From Blastocladiella emersonii ATCC 22665 (taxonomy: Eukaryota; Blastocladiomycota; Blastocladiomycetes; Blastocladiales; Blastocladiaceae), in assembly GCA_025594325.1 (NCBI GenBank), contig JANHCV010000002.1:62001-126000 (forward strand): a stretch of DNA of 64,000 nt. The letters are read 5' to 3'. Positions 34,188 through 43,622 of this stretch are shown in pieces. The position numbers and the translations under genes were made by a program. How positions within the stretch are numbered: the first letter of the stretch is position 1; every line of letters starts with the position of its first letter. The notes under the pieces are model-generated. The model worked only from the letters and a program-made list of their open reading frames with translations, did no database searches and was not told the DNA's origin.

Positions 34188-35315
34188 TGGCTCCCCCGTC
34201 AAGCAAAAAGCGCGCTGGCCGTACGGCCATGTCCATCGAGGAGATCGTCAAGAACGTGCCCGAAATCCGCCGCCGCCCGCCGATAGCGACGAGGATGCAG
34301 ATGACGACGCTGCTGGGAGCGACGGCAACGCTGCTGTCACGCCGACCAACCCGCTGCCGCCCGTGACCATCGCCAAGCCAAGCAAGCGCAAGGCCAGTGG
34401 CAGCAAGGCCAGCAGCGGCAAGGCCAGCGGCGGCAAGGCCACCTTCTGCTCCGCGTCGACCAACTTCCTCCTCGACCACTTCTGCAACCTCGCTGACGAC
34501 GGCGTGCTCGGCGACAGCAACACGCTCAAGGCCCAGCACCGTGTGTCGATTGCCCAGGCCCTGTCGGACGAGTTCAACATGCAGTTTACGGCGGAGCAGG
34601 TCAAGAACCGCGTGACATACGTACGCTTTGTCTTGCGGACACGCGTCAACCGTAGCGCTAACAACGTCAGCGTTCGGCTCCAGCTTCGCACTTGTTTTCG
34701 CGCCGTAAAACGGCTTCTGTCGTACTCGGGCAACGGCTGCACCTGGAATGAGGGTGAGTGCACGGTCGACGTGCCAGAGGAGTTCTGGAACGATCTCTCG
34801 GTACGTTTGTTCAATATCGTTACGCGTCAACTCGCGGCGAGCTAACAGCGCCTGGCCTGCTTCAATTGTAGGCAGAGCTCAAGGAGGAGCTGACTGCGGG
34901 CTGCAAGCCCTTCCCGTACTACAAGAAGGCCAACATGCTGTGGGGCAGCTCGACCGCCACCGGCGAGTACTCGCACCTCAAGCAGGACGGCAAGGAGTCT
35001 GGTGACGTGGAAGGTGTCGATGGTCAAGACGACGCGGCCCCCGCCAGCAAGCGCAGCCGCACTTCGGACAGCAGCTCGCGTCGCCTCTCGGACTCGGAAT
35101 TCCTCATGGGCATCAAGGAGGTGTTCCAGAGCGTCGCGACCGCCGACTCCAAGCCCGCTCTGACCGCCGCACTTGAATGGGTCCAGGACGCGTACAACGA
35201 CAATGAAGAGTACCAGATCGACGTCGCCACCCGCCTGACCGAGGATCAAGCGCTTCGCGTCATGGCCGTGTCCGAATCGAAGCGCAAGCGCGTCCTCGAT
35301 TTTTTCATTCAGTAG
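34188..35315 (+). pseudogene. Harbinger Myb/SANT-like DNA-binding protein, one frameshift
   Basis: Accessory protein of PIF/Harbinger elements; in known elements it binds the subterminal DNA and recruits the transposase. Exons 34188-34620, 34684-34800 and 34872-35315, with introns of 63 and 71 nt (donors GTACGC and GTACGT, GCTAAC branch). The trihelix/Myb-like region spans FLLDHFCNLADDGVLG, EQVKNRVTY and, across the intron, CFRAVKRLLSYSGNGCTWNE then EEFWNDLS. Exon 1 has a length of 3n+1: the N-terminal frame (SIEEIVKNVPE) and the following acidic frame (DSDEDADDDAAG) can be joined only by a one-base shift near 34258-34265. This is either a real inactivating indel or a base error. Confidence 0.75.
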
Positions 35316-35628
35316 CTCTCTCGCACATGTCCCCCTCCCCTCGCGTTGCTTCCTGGCCTTGTTCTCGCCCATTTGTGTCCAATACATCTGGCTTTGTGTC
35401 CATCGTATCTTCAATCGTTACCCTTCGCTCGAAAATGACGCGACTCGTTGAGAAACGCGTGGTTCTCAAAGTGTCTCGCACGTCACGTGATTGATCGACG
35501 CGTCTCCACCGATGCGTTCTGACCTCAGCGACGCGTCAAATCATCTGAAGTCGCTTATCTAACGTTATAGTACTTGACAAATCAGTATATTACAGCATGC
35601 ATGCGGGTACAACAATTATTTCGCGCCT

Positions 35629-36946
35629 TCAAAGACGGGTCCCACGAGCGGCCATGACGCGCCTGTACTCGGTCCAAAGAACATTTGCGACGCGGTTCCG
35701 AAGCGAGATACCGCGCTGACGAGCTCCGTCCAGCGAGGCCTCGAGGACAGCGGCCTCGTCGTCCTCCTCGTTCTCGTCGTCCAGGGGCTCGCGCCCACGC
35801 ACTGGCGCCTCACGCGCCGCGTCCCGCGCGCGCCGGAGCTCCGTCTCGGCGTCGCGAAAGAAGGCGTCGCCGCCTTGGTTCCACTTGTTGATCATGTTGT
35901 GCAGCGTGCAGAGCGCGTACACAAGCTTGACTTGAGTCTTGATTGGGTAGGCCGCGCCAATCGAGAGGACGCGGAACCGCTTCTTGAGCACGCCAAAGAT
36001 ACGCTCAACAGAGTTGCGGAGCGACGCGTGACGCAGATTGAAAAGCTCCTCGCGGTTCTTAACTCTACGTACGTTGATGAAGCGGATGAGATGGCGCCAA
36101 CGTGATGGTCATGGCAGTGAGAACGTACCCATCCTTGCCGCGGGCAAACTCGCGAAGATGATAGCGGGTACCGCGGAAGGGCACGATGATGGACGTGCGG
36201 TTTGCGTAGCCGCCGTCGGCGAGGTAGAAGCGGCCGGCGGGGATCTTGAACCCACGGGCGAAGGCGTCCAAGAGCACGCGCGAGTCATGCGCCTTGCCCT
36301 CCCACCCTGCAAGAACGTAGGTGAAATTCAAGTCAAAGTCGCAGGCAGCGAGGACATTTGAGGATATGGTCCCCTTGCGGTTTCGGAACGAGTCGTGAAG
36401 CTTAGTGGGCACAACAAACGGGATGTGCGTTCCGTCAAGCGCGCCGACCGCGTTCTGGAACGGAGCGTATTTCGGGTCGTGGGCGATGCGCTCATGCACG
36501 GGCGTAGAATCGGACGGCTGGACAATGAACTCGGGCATCAGGCGGTACAGAGCGTCGAGCACTTGCTTCAGAACCCTGGACGCGGTCTCGCCAGAGATTT
36601 GGAACCGCTCCCTGAGGTTGCGGTTGGTGCTGCCCTCGCCGGCCATGACAAGAAAAACCATGAAGCGCGCCTCGACGGACAGCTCGCGGCCGTCGGCGAG
36701 AAGGCCACGGTCGCGGAACAGGCGGCAGATGGCCTTGAAGGTCTTGCGGGGCATACGGGCGATTTCCGAAAAACGCGTTTCGCTGTTGCACGTCAGCAGC
36801 TCTTGAACCCACGACTCGCCGGAAAGCGTGGACGTGCGGATAGGCTCCCACGAGCGGCGCTCGTTGCGAGCAGCGAGACGTCGCAGGAGAGCGAGGGCGG
36901 CTGTGAGCATTAGGCCGCGCAGCTTGCGGTTGTATCCCTTGCCCAT
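35629..36946 (-). CDS. PIF/Harbinger DDE transposase
   Basis: DDE_Tnp_4-type nuclease that cuts and pastes the element. Exons 36129-36946 and 35629-36064, with a 64-nt phase-2 intron (donor GTACGT); 417 aa, normal for the family. The catalytic residues appear intact: Asp171 in GALDGTHIPF, Asp221 in GWEGKAHDSRVL, and Glu293 in LRNSVERIFGVLKKRF. An N-terminal helix-turn-helix-like region (ETASRVLKQVLDALY) and the LCTLHNMI segment are also typical. The Arg/Glu-rich C-terminus fits the acidic and basic tail of such proteins. The gene shows no stop or frameshift, so it may still be active. Confidence 0.94.
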
Positions 36947-37127
36947 GTTGTTTGAGGGCTCGAGAACACGATGCGTGAGGTTAGGTGTTGATTCGTTGCA
37001 ATAAGCGCGGCTGCAAAGAGGTGGGAAAGATTTTATTGCGGGGGGGGGTGGGCGTTCATCCAGCGGGGCGTTTGGTTCGCACGGCCGCTGAGATGAACGG
37101 GGGTGAGGTGAAACGTGGCAACTTTTT

Positions 37128-37161
37128 CAGCTGATCCACCCGATCTGAACCAAACGGGCCC
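37128..37161 (-). repeat. right terminal inverted repeat of Harbinger element
   Basis: The plus strand ends GAACCAAACGGGCCC, the exact reverse complement of the first 15 bp of the left end. It is preceded by TGATCCACC, matching the inner part of the left repeat. TAA follows outside. Confidence 0.9.
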
Positions 37162-37164
37162 TAA

Positions 37165-37606
37165 GTCGGTGACATGCGTCCTACTTGGGCATTGTTCGGT
37201 CGTACCGCGCGACTGGGAGCGGAGACATCCGCGCGAGTCCGTGTTGCTGCCATTGTCCGATTTGACGATGCCAGCGTTTCCCGGGTTACGTTAGAACAGT
37301 GTCAAAGCTTGGGCTACCCTCTGAGAACTAATCTCCCGTTTCATGGGCTCGTCGTACAGTGTTTCTCGCACGACTGGAGTTGCGTGATTCGAGGTCTGAT
37401 CGACGCGTTGCGCCACACGCGGCAACACGTCCGCCATGCTCGCTTTCCCAAAACGTCGTTGAACATGGCACGATTGTCACTGCGTTGCCAGACGGGAACA
37501 TCCATAGTGTGTTCAGACGCCGTCACCTTCGCGCTTGCCGCGCACACGGTGCATCAGGCGAACTCACTTCCTCGTCAGTCGCCGCTCCCCTGTCTCAAGC
37601 AAAAAA
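37165..37606. other. intergenic space Harbinger to paralog B
   Basis: 442 bp with no recognisable gene. TTTCTCGCACGAC near 37361 and TGATCGACGCGTT near 37396 resemble motifs repeated in other gene-poor stretches (35480 and 44820). Confidence 0.35.
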
Positions 37607-37968
37607 ATGTCCAGTACCAACCAGACCGCCAGTCAAGCAGTGGACTTTTCGCCCCTCGACAACTTCCTTCGAGCTCCCGCGTCAGACGTGTTCAAGGACG
37701 AGAACAAGCGGCGGGGCTCATTCGGCTCATCGCGCTGCGCGTCCAGTCGCTTCGCCAGCGCCTTCTCCTGCACTATGCGGGTTTCCTACACAATGCCGAG
37801 AAGCCCAAGTACTCCGTGGACGACGCTGAGAATTTTCGTCGGTACCTGGCCAGGCCCATCGAGCATCACGTCGACCTCGCCCGCATGCTCATGGACCCGC
37901 CGATCAAGGATGCCGAAGCGGAGCTGCTCGAGCTCGTCAACAAGCGCCGCGAGAAGGCCTGGTACTGA
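37607..37968 (+). pseudogene. small protein paralog B, frameshifted
   Basis: Diverged copy of the gene at 33415. The first frame gives MSSTNQTASQAVDFSPLDNF up to about 37710. The rest of the homology (AAGLIRLIALRVQSLRQRL, LHYAGF and the acidic C-terminus ending REKAWY) is in another frame and stops at 37968. No GT-AG intron of normal size joins the two parts, so a one- or two-base indel near 37705-37715 is inferred. It is either a recent pseudogene or a sequencing error. Function unknown. Confidence 0.6.
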
Positions 37969-38026
37969 TCTGTTTGGTTGATCATGAGCATAATATATGT
38001 ACACACTTGTTCTTCGTTCGTCACGA

Positions 38027-39895
38027 TCACCGCCGTCCATCACGTCCGCCGTAGCCCTGTTGCTGCTGGCGCTGCCGATGTCGCGGATCCACGTCTTCCT
38101 CGTCCTCCTCGTCCGTCAGGTACATGGTACGCGCCATGTCGCGCTTGGGCATGACCTGGTCGTACCGCGCGGCTCGCGCCGGGGACGCGGGCATCTGCGG
38201 GCCCGCGACGCCGCCGTTGCTCGCCGATCCGAGCCGGCCACGACCCGCGGCCAGCGACGGCACACTGTTTGGGTTGAGGTTGCGCAGGGAGAACCCGGAC
38301 CGCAACGTGTCGCTCGCGTACCCACCGACCGGTCCGCCGCTCTGCGACGGCAGCGATCCGCGCGGGTACGTCGACGGGTCGTACGGGTCGACCGACTCGG
38401 CGTACAGCTGGCCGCTCATGAACGTGGCGCGCGGCGTCTGCATGGGCGACGTGAACCGCGACCCGCCGTTGCCCGAGCCCGACGAGTGCGTCGGCGTTGA
38501 CCGGCTGTGCTGGTTGTACGGGTCGTAGTCGCTCGAAGACGCCGGGGAGAGCGGCGCGAGTCGCTGCGACGCGGGCTGCGAAGGAGGTGGTGGTGGTGCG
38601 CCGCCGCGGTAGGCGGCCGACGCGGGCGCGAGCCGAGGTGACGCGTTGACGAACCGCGAGGACGACGGAGGGCCGGGCGCGGGTTGCTGCGGGCGGCCAA
38701 AGGCGGGGCTGCCGTACCCGTACGCGGCCGGGTTGGCGAGCCCGGGTCCACCGTTGCCGGATGCCATGTAGCTCGCGCCGCCCGGGACGCCCGACGGGGT
38801 GCCGAACGACGGGACCGTCTCGCGGTCGAACCGCAAAGCTGGCGGAGCAAAGTCGACAAAGTCGTCCTGCTTGCCAGTGGCGGCGCCCTCGGGCTTCGAG
38901 TCGGCGACGGCGATCAGCTGCACGCCGCCGCCGTACGCGTCGCTGGGGCCAAAGTCGGCCTTGGTCGGCGCGATGCCCATGGCCGGCGCCGCCGGCTGCG
39001 TGGCGCGCGTCGAGTCGCTCGGCTCGAAGCCGACGCGGTCGAGCGGCTTGGGCAGCGCGACGAGCGCGGCGAGCGCGAGCAGGCCCATGGCGCCCTGCGA
39101 GATGGCGAGGAGCTTGAGCAGGAGGAGCGGGTTCGCGGGGCCCGTGGGCGTCGCGGACATGGTGCCGAGCTGCTGCTGTTTCTGTTTCTGTTGCTGCTGC
39201 TGCGGCCGGTTTGGAGCGGCGCCGTTGGTGGTGGCTGTGCGGTTCTGGCGCGCGGCAGCACCCGCGGTGGCAGTCGGTGGTGATGATGGGGAAGTTGATG
39301 AGGATGGCGCGAGGTCGGCGGCGGCCAAGAGCGACTGAGCGATAATCGGCGGGGCCGCAGACAGGCGCGGCGACGAGACGCGCGAGGTGCCCGTCGGTAG
39401 CACAGCGCCGCGCGTGGCCGTGGCGGTCGTGGAACCGACACGGTTGCCGGCCGACGGGGTCGGCGTCGAGGAGGTCGGGACCATGCCGGAGCCGACAGCG
39501 GCGCCCGCGGCCTCGAGCTGCTGCTTGGGGAATGCAGACTCGCCAAAGAGCTGCAGCGGCTTGTCGGCGAGCGGGCCCGGGACGGGGACCAGGTTGAAGA
39601 AGGCGAGGGTGAGGTACACGGACGCGGCCGCGTACACGAGCAGGAGGAGGATGAGGAACCGGATCAGCCCGGTGACGACGGGGCTCGCGCGGTACGACGT
39701 GTAGATGCGCGAGGCGAGCGAGCACTGTCGCCGACGCACAAAGGTCAGGACGAGCGCGAGCACACCGAGAACAGCGCCGGCGCCCGCGAGGAACATGGCG
39801 CGGGTCGCCTTGTCCTCGAAGAGGAAAAAGCCGAATGCGCCCGCCGAGCCGGCTAGCACGAGGTGCACCAGCGCGGCGCCAATGTACGGCGCCAT
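38027..39895 (-). CDS. four-TM membrane protein with disordered tail, unknown family
   Basis: Single exon, 622 aa from the ATG at 39895 (gccgccATGgc). Three N-terminal hydrophobic helices (about residues 4-25, 31-54 and 72-98) are followed by an extracytoplasmic Ser/Thr/Ala-rich region with a QQQKQKQQQ stretch. A fourth helix is near 270-295 (LLLLKLLAISQGAMGLLALAALV). The remaining 320 residues are disordered, Gly/Pro/Ser-rich, and hold several RGG/RGS-like and SPASSSDYDPYN segments. The arrangement resembles tetraspan or MARVEL-type proteins, but no signature is visible. The N-terminal open frame extends upstream with arginine-rich, shadow-like sequence that I excluded. Confidence 0.62.
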   Translation of the reverse strand: MAPYIGAALVHLVLAGSAGAFGFFLFEDKATRAMFLAGAGAVLGVLALVLTFVRRRQCSLASRIYTSYRASPVVTGLIRFLILLLLVYAAASVYLTLAFFNLVPVPGPLADKPLQLFGESAFPKQQLEAAGAAVGSGMVPTSSTPTPSAGNRVGSTTATATRGAVLPTGTSRVSSPRLSAAPPIIAQSLLAAADLAPSSSTSPSSPPTATAGAAARQNRTATTNGAAPNRPQQQQQKQKQQQLGTMSATPTGPANPLLLLKLLAISQGAMGLLALAALVALPKPLDRVGFEPSDSTRATQPAAPAMGIAPTKADFGPSDAYGGGVQLIAVADSKPEGAATGKQDDFVDFAPPALRFDRETVPSFGTPSGVPGGASYMASGNGGPGLANPAAYGYGSPAFGRPQQPAPGPPSSSRFVNASPRLAPASAAYRGGAPPPPPSQPASQRLAPLSPASSSDYDPYNQHSRSTPTHSSGSGNGGSRFTSPMQTPRATFMSGQLYAESVDPYDPSTYPRGSLPSQSGGPVGGYASDTLRSGFSLRNLNPNSVPSLAAGRGRLGSASNGGVAGPQMPASPARAARYDQVMPKRDMARTMYLTDEEDEEDVDPRHRQRQQQQGYGGRDGRR

Positions 39896-41244
39896 GGCGG
39901 CGACGGCGGGGGCAGGAAGGGGCGGTGGCGGGTCGGCGCGAGCGGGAGCGCGAGGGTGGTGGCGCCGGCCCGCGGCGGATGATGGTGAGGCGGTCGGCCG
40001 AGTTGGACGAGTGCGAGGGGAGGTGGGGCCGATCCAGCGGTTGGAGGCATCCGACCCAGCGGCGCCACAGACGGAGGAGACGAGAAGGCGGCGAGGACGG
40101 CGATGGAGGAGCGGGCGAGGTCGCCGTCGTCGAGGCCGTCGCAGTCGTTGTGGACGGTCCAGCGTCACTTGCACAAGGAAGCGTTGAGCAGGGATTAGCG
40201 AGGCTTAGCCTCAGGAGAGAGAGCGAGCTTGCGGCTGGAGGGCGGGCGGCAAGCAGGGGGAATCACAAGCCGAGAGATGAGCTCGATGTCCAAGTCGGGA
40301 ACAGCGAACACCGCGGCGGACAGCGGTCGTCGGCTAGAACCCTCGGGAGAAGCGAAGTCGCGAGCACGCGAGAGGGGACGCCAGCACCGGCGACATGATT
40401 GGGCGAGGCGGTGCACGGCGGTAAGTGCAGGACGGCGGCGGGCGGGAGTGCGGCGGTCGCGGGCGCGCGTGCATGCACGGTTCCTGCAAGCCTCAGCCAC
40501 TCACGTGTCGGGCTTGCATTGATGAAGTCGCCACAGGGCCGCGCGCACCGCGTCGCCGGCGACCAGCTGCTCCTCTTCTCTCGTGAGTCGAACGGCCTTC
40601 TTTCGGTCTCCCGAGGTCAGGGACCCGATGCATCGTTTCTCATCGTGTAACGCGAAAGACGCACGTTGCACTGTGACGCGTCCGACTTGAGGCGCCGGCT
40701 CGACGGCTCCGAGCACCAGCTGCGCGCTCGTGCATGCGTCATGATGCCGGCTCAGCAGCAAGAACGCTCTCAAGCGGATCAGCGCGCTGTTATTGCTCAT
40801 TTGAACGCGATGAGATCAACCGGCGTGCTCCAGGCGACGCTCGCTGCCGCGGCCGTCGCTGCGGGCGCAGGATGCGCAGCGGTCGCCGCCTTGGCCACCG
40901 CCGTCGCGACCGACTGACAGCGTGTCAGCTTCTCTGCGGCGTGACGAGGGAGTATCCGCCGCGTGTCTGCTTTCGAGCCTCGAAGTCGCGCTGAATGCGC
41001 GACGTTCTTCCCGAGGCATGAGGTTCGCGTCGCTCGCGCCCATGGCAGGTCCTTGCGCCGTGCAGGCAAGCTGGCGACTGTCTTCACCGTACAACTGAGC
41101 AAGGAGGTGCTTCTCTCGCAGTGTCCGTAACCGGGCGGGACGAGCAGAGTCGAATACCAAGCAGTTGTTATAGACGGGCGGTGGGGAACAGAGAGAGATA
41201 AACGAGGAAACGGGTCGGGAACTAGGGTACAGATCAGAGCGACC
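39896..41244. other. intergenic stretch without a confident gene
   Basis: 1,349 bp. Promoter of the four-TM gene and 3' flank of uL16m. One short frame at 40741-40917 (58 codons) encodes a hydrophilic start followed by an Ala/Val-rich hydrophobic end, like a tail anchor. It lacks any supporting homology and is not called as a gene. Confidence 0.35.
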
Positions 41245-41913
41245 TTACACGGTCACCTCCTTGGCCTTGGGCGCTGGCGCAGCAGCAGCAGCGGCGGCGA
41301 GGGCAGCGGCGGCAGCCTCGGCCTCCTCCTTGCGCTCCTTGTCCTGGCGCGCGCGCGTGACGATCTCGAACGCTGCGGGCAACCGGAGGCCGGCCTGGCG
41401 GAGAGCGTCCTTGGCCACCTCCCAGTGCAGGGCGCCGCCGCCAATCTCGAACACGATGCGGCCCATGGGCACGCGGCACGCGTAGAACTCGAGGGTACCC
41501 TTACCCTTACCCATACGCGTCTCGTTACCCTTGGACGTGACGGGGATGTCGGGGAACACGCGCAGCCACATCTCGCACCCCTTGACGGGACGGATCTTGC
41601 GGCGGATGACGCGGCGCGCCGCCTCGAGCTGCGCCGCCGAGATACGCGCGCCCTCGCGCATAGCGAGACCGTACTCGCCGTGCTGCAGCGTGGTACCGGC
41701 CTTGGACCCGCCGATCGGCAGCGGGATGCGGCCCTTGTGCGCCTTGCGGAACCGGACCTTGCGCGGGTTCACAATCTCACCAGCAAAGCGGCGCTGGTGC
41801 GCGGAAGCGGCCTGCGGGGCCACCACGAGCGACGAGGGGACGGCAGCCGGGGCAGAGGCGGCAGCGGTCGAGGTGAGGCCCAGGCGGCCAAAGGCGCGGG
41901 TGAGCGAGAACAT
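41245..41913 (-). CDS. MRPL16: mitochondrial ribosomal protein uL16m (MRPL16)
   Basis: Large-subunit protein of the mitochondrial ribosome, near the peptidyl-transferase and A-site tRNA region. Single exon, 222 aa. The N-terminus is rich in Arg, Ser and Ala with few acids, as expected of a mitochondrial presequence. Core motifs: RKAHKGRI, GEYGLAMREGARI, EAARRVIRRKI, WLRVFPDIPVTSKGNETRMG, GKGKGTLEFYACRVPMGRIVFEI. The C-terminus adds an Ala/Glu/Lys-rich helix (about 35 residues) absent from bacterial L16. Confidence 0.95.
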   Translation of the reverse strand: MFSLTRAFGRLGLTSTAAASAPAAVPSSLVVAPQAASAHQRRFAGEIVNPRKVRFRKAHKGRIPLPIGGSKAGTTLQHGEYGLAMREGARISAAQLEAARRVIRRKIRPVKGCEMWLRVFPDIPVTSKGNETRMGKGKGTLEFYACRVPMGRIVFEIGGGALHWEVAKDALRQAGLRLPAAFEIVTRARQDKERKEEAEAAAAALAAAAAAAPAPKAKEVTV

Positions 41914-43470
41914 GGCGGCGGGGAGCGGTGGTGGCGACGGTTGTTGGTAGGCGTTGGAGGATCGGGGCGATGCGCGTGTCGCCGTTGATTACGTTGCGTC
42001 GAGTTAAGCGTTCATCAAGGGTGTGCTCCGTCGTCAAATGCTAGCCAAGGGCGCTCGCGTCCGGCGAGCGTTCAGGTGCCACAACACAATCGAGTTCAAA
42101 AAGCGCCTCCCAACCGGTCACCCTGGCCCACGTGGTGCGAATCAACAGCTGGCTCGCTCCCCGCTCGCGCCTTCCCTGCGCCCCAAAAGCGAGGTAAACG
42201 GTGTCTGCCGGCCTGAATGCACCGACCATGCAGCAACAGCGCCATGCAGCTCCACCGCTTCCGTCACACACCCTCCATCCCCCAACTTGTACGTCTCCCC
42301 CGGACCCCGACCAGCCAGCCTGCCGCCCCCACATGTCGCCTTCAGGGAAGAAAAAACATGCCGCCCCAGGCGGAAAGAGAAACAATGTCGATATCGCATC
42401 ATTTTCCGATTCTGAGAAGACGAACACGGTGGCTCGCGGCGCTGCAACGACATCGCTCTCGAACCAGTTGCTAACTGTTCTCTCGCTTGCCTCCATAGCC
42501 TGCTCGCACACCTACCTCCCCTCTCGTTTCCCTCGACACGGTCCCAGTGCGGACCGATCCTGCTCCGTCGCCACCGTCGACCCCCCGTTTCTCTCACATC
42601 GAGAAGCGGGTCCTCAGATCTGCTATTCATCCCCGCCGTCCGCTCGCTCGCCCTTCTCGAGGATGAAGATCACCTTCTTTCTCACCATAGCTTATCACTT
42701 TCCCGTGCTGGTTGTATTCACACTGGCCGACTCGAGGAGCGCTCAGCGCGCGTCCACACTTGTTTTGCTACTTTCTTGACCGACCATGATATGGCGATGA
42801 GGAGAACAACCAAAATATTTCATGCTAAGTCCGAACATGGCTGAGGACACCTTTCTCTCTGAGCCGCTCGCTGCTTCGCAGCACACGTTGCTACTCTATG
42901 TGCGTTTTGCTTCGCTTCTCGCGCGACAGGGCTTCGGTCTCGCACGGCTATTGAACGAGACCGAGTGGCAAGCAACGTGATGACCGATGCTTCGACACGT
43001 ATCCTCAACACACCTTCTCGCGTTAAATGCACCGCTTCGAGCGGCATCGCTAGCTTTCAACGCTGTGAGCGCGGTACCGACCGCCAACGCTACTTAGGTT
43101 TCCCATCACCTCGGGGATCACCTCCCCAACTTAGTGTTGGTACCACCTCAAACTGACCTGTACATGGTGCGCGCGCTAGTTAAGATCATAGATGATGGCT
43201 GCACCGCTCAAAACGAGCGTTGGCTGACGGGGTGGGGTGGAGTTGAGCTATCGCGCGGCTGACGCATTTTCCGCTCCACAACCACGGATCCTTGGTTTAA
43301 AAACAAGTTTTGCTCACGAAAGTAGTGGATTAGGTTCGTAAGCGGGCGTCAAGCTTGTTAGCAAACAAATTGGCTTGGTGAGGGTGACGCGAACCAGCGT
43401 TCAAGGTCCGCGTGCGATGCGACCTCGGAAGTCTCGTTAAACATCCCCCACACCTCGGGGACGCCAAAAG
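41914..43470. other. gene-poor stretch between uL16m and tRNA-Leu
   Basis: 1,557 bp, less GC-rich than most of the window after about 42.6 kb. The frame 42201-42779 has no homology and a composition like random Pro/Ser/Arg sequence, so it is not called. At 43083-43224 lies a 142-bp segment bounded by a perfect 9-bp inverted repeat (GCCAACGCT) with internal hairpins. It is described under findings. Confidence 0.35.
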
Positions 43471-43552
43471 TACTAGGGATGGGGTTCGAACCCATGCCTC
43501 CGAAGAGATTGGAACTTGAGACCAACGCCTTAGACCGCTCGGCCACCCTAGC
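43471..43552 (-). tRNA. tRNA-Leu (anticodon CAA)
   Basis: 82 nt, intronless. The minus strand begins GCTAGGGTGGCCGAGCGGTC and ends CCCATCCCTAGT plus discriminator A. The acceptor stem pairs 7 of 7 with one G-U. The D-arm has the A-box, and the T-arm GGGTTCGAACCC is a perfect B-box. The anticodon loop CTCAAGT gives CAA (reads UUG). The anticodon stem TTGGT/TCCAA has a T-T mismatch at its last pair. The long variable arm TCTCTTCGGAGGC confirms the leucine class. A TTTT terminator follows immediately. Confidence 0.92.
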
Positions 43553-43622
43553 GATATTTTTGTGAGTTTGCGCAGATGAGGTTCCTGTTCACCTAAAACA
43601 GCGCCCCACCCTCCTCCTCCCC

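Larger units (their letters stand above)
33917..37161. mobile_element. complete PIF/Harbinger DNA transposon
   Basis: 3,245 bp. Both ends begin GGGCCCGTTTGGTTC reading inward. The element is flanked by the trinucleotide TAA at 33914-33916 and 37162-37164, the 3-bp target duplication typical of PIF/Harbinger. It carries two convergent genes: a Myb/SANT-like protein on the plus strand (34188-35315) and a DDE transposase on the minus strand (35629-36946). The transposase is intact, the Myb-like gene has one frameshift. Subterminal copies of CGTTTGGTTC (near 34023 and 37069) and of TGAAACGTGGCA (near 33985 and 37110) are likely binding sites. It sits between two paralogous small genes. Confidence 0.93.

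Noticed and set aside
34247-34277. 31-nt GT-AG intron to rescue the Myb-like frame
   Set aside because: Too short, and it leads to an early stop. A frameshift is more likely.
40741-40917. 58-codon frame with a hydrophobic C-terminus
   Set aside because: Possible tail-anchored micro-protein, but Ala/Val runs arise easily at this GC content and nothing else supports it.
42201-42779. 192-codon frame upstream of the tRNA region
   Set aside because: No homology, low-information Pro/Ser/Arg composition, and no supporting promoter or splice pattern.
43083-43224. Complete 5S rRNA gene in the terminal-repeat segment
   Set aside because: The ends pair like helix I, but at 142 nt it is longer than 5S (about 120) and the internal conserved blocks are missing.
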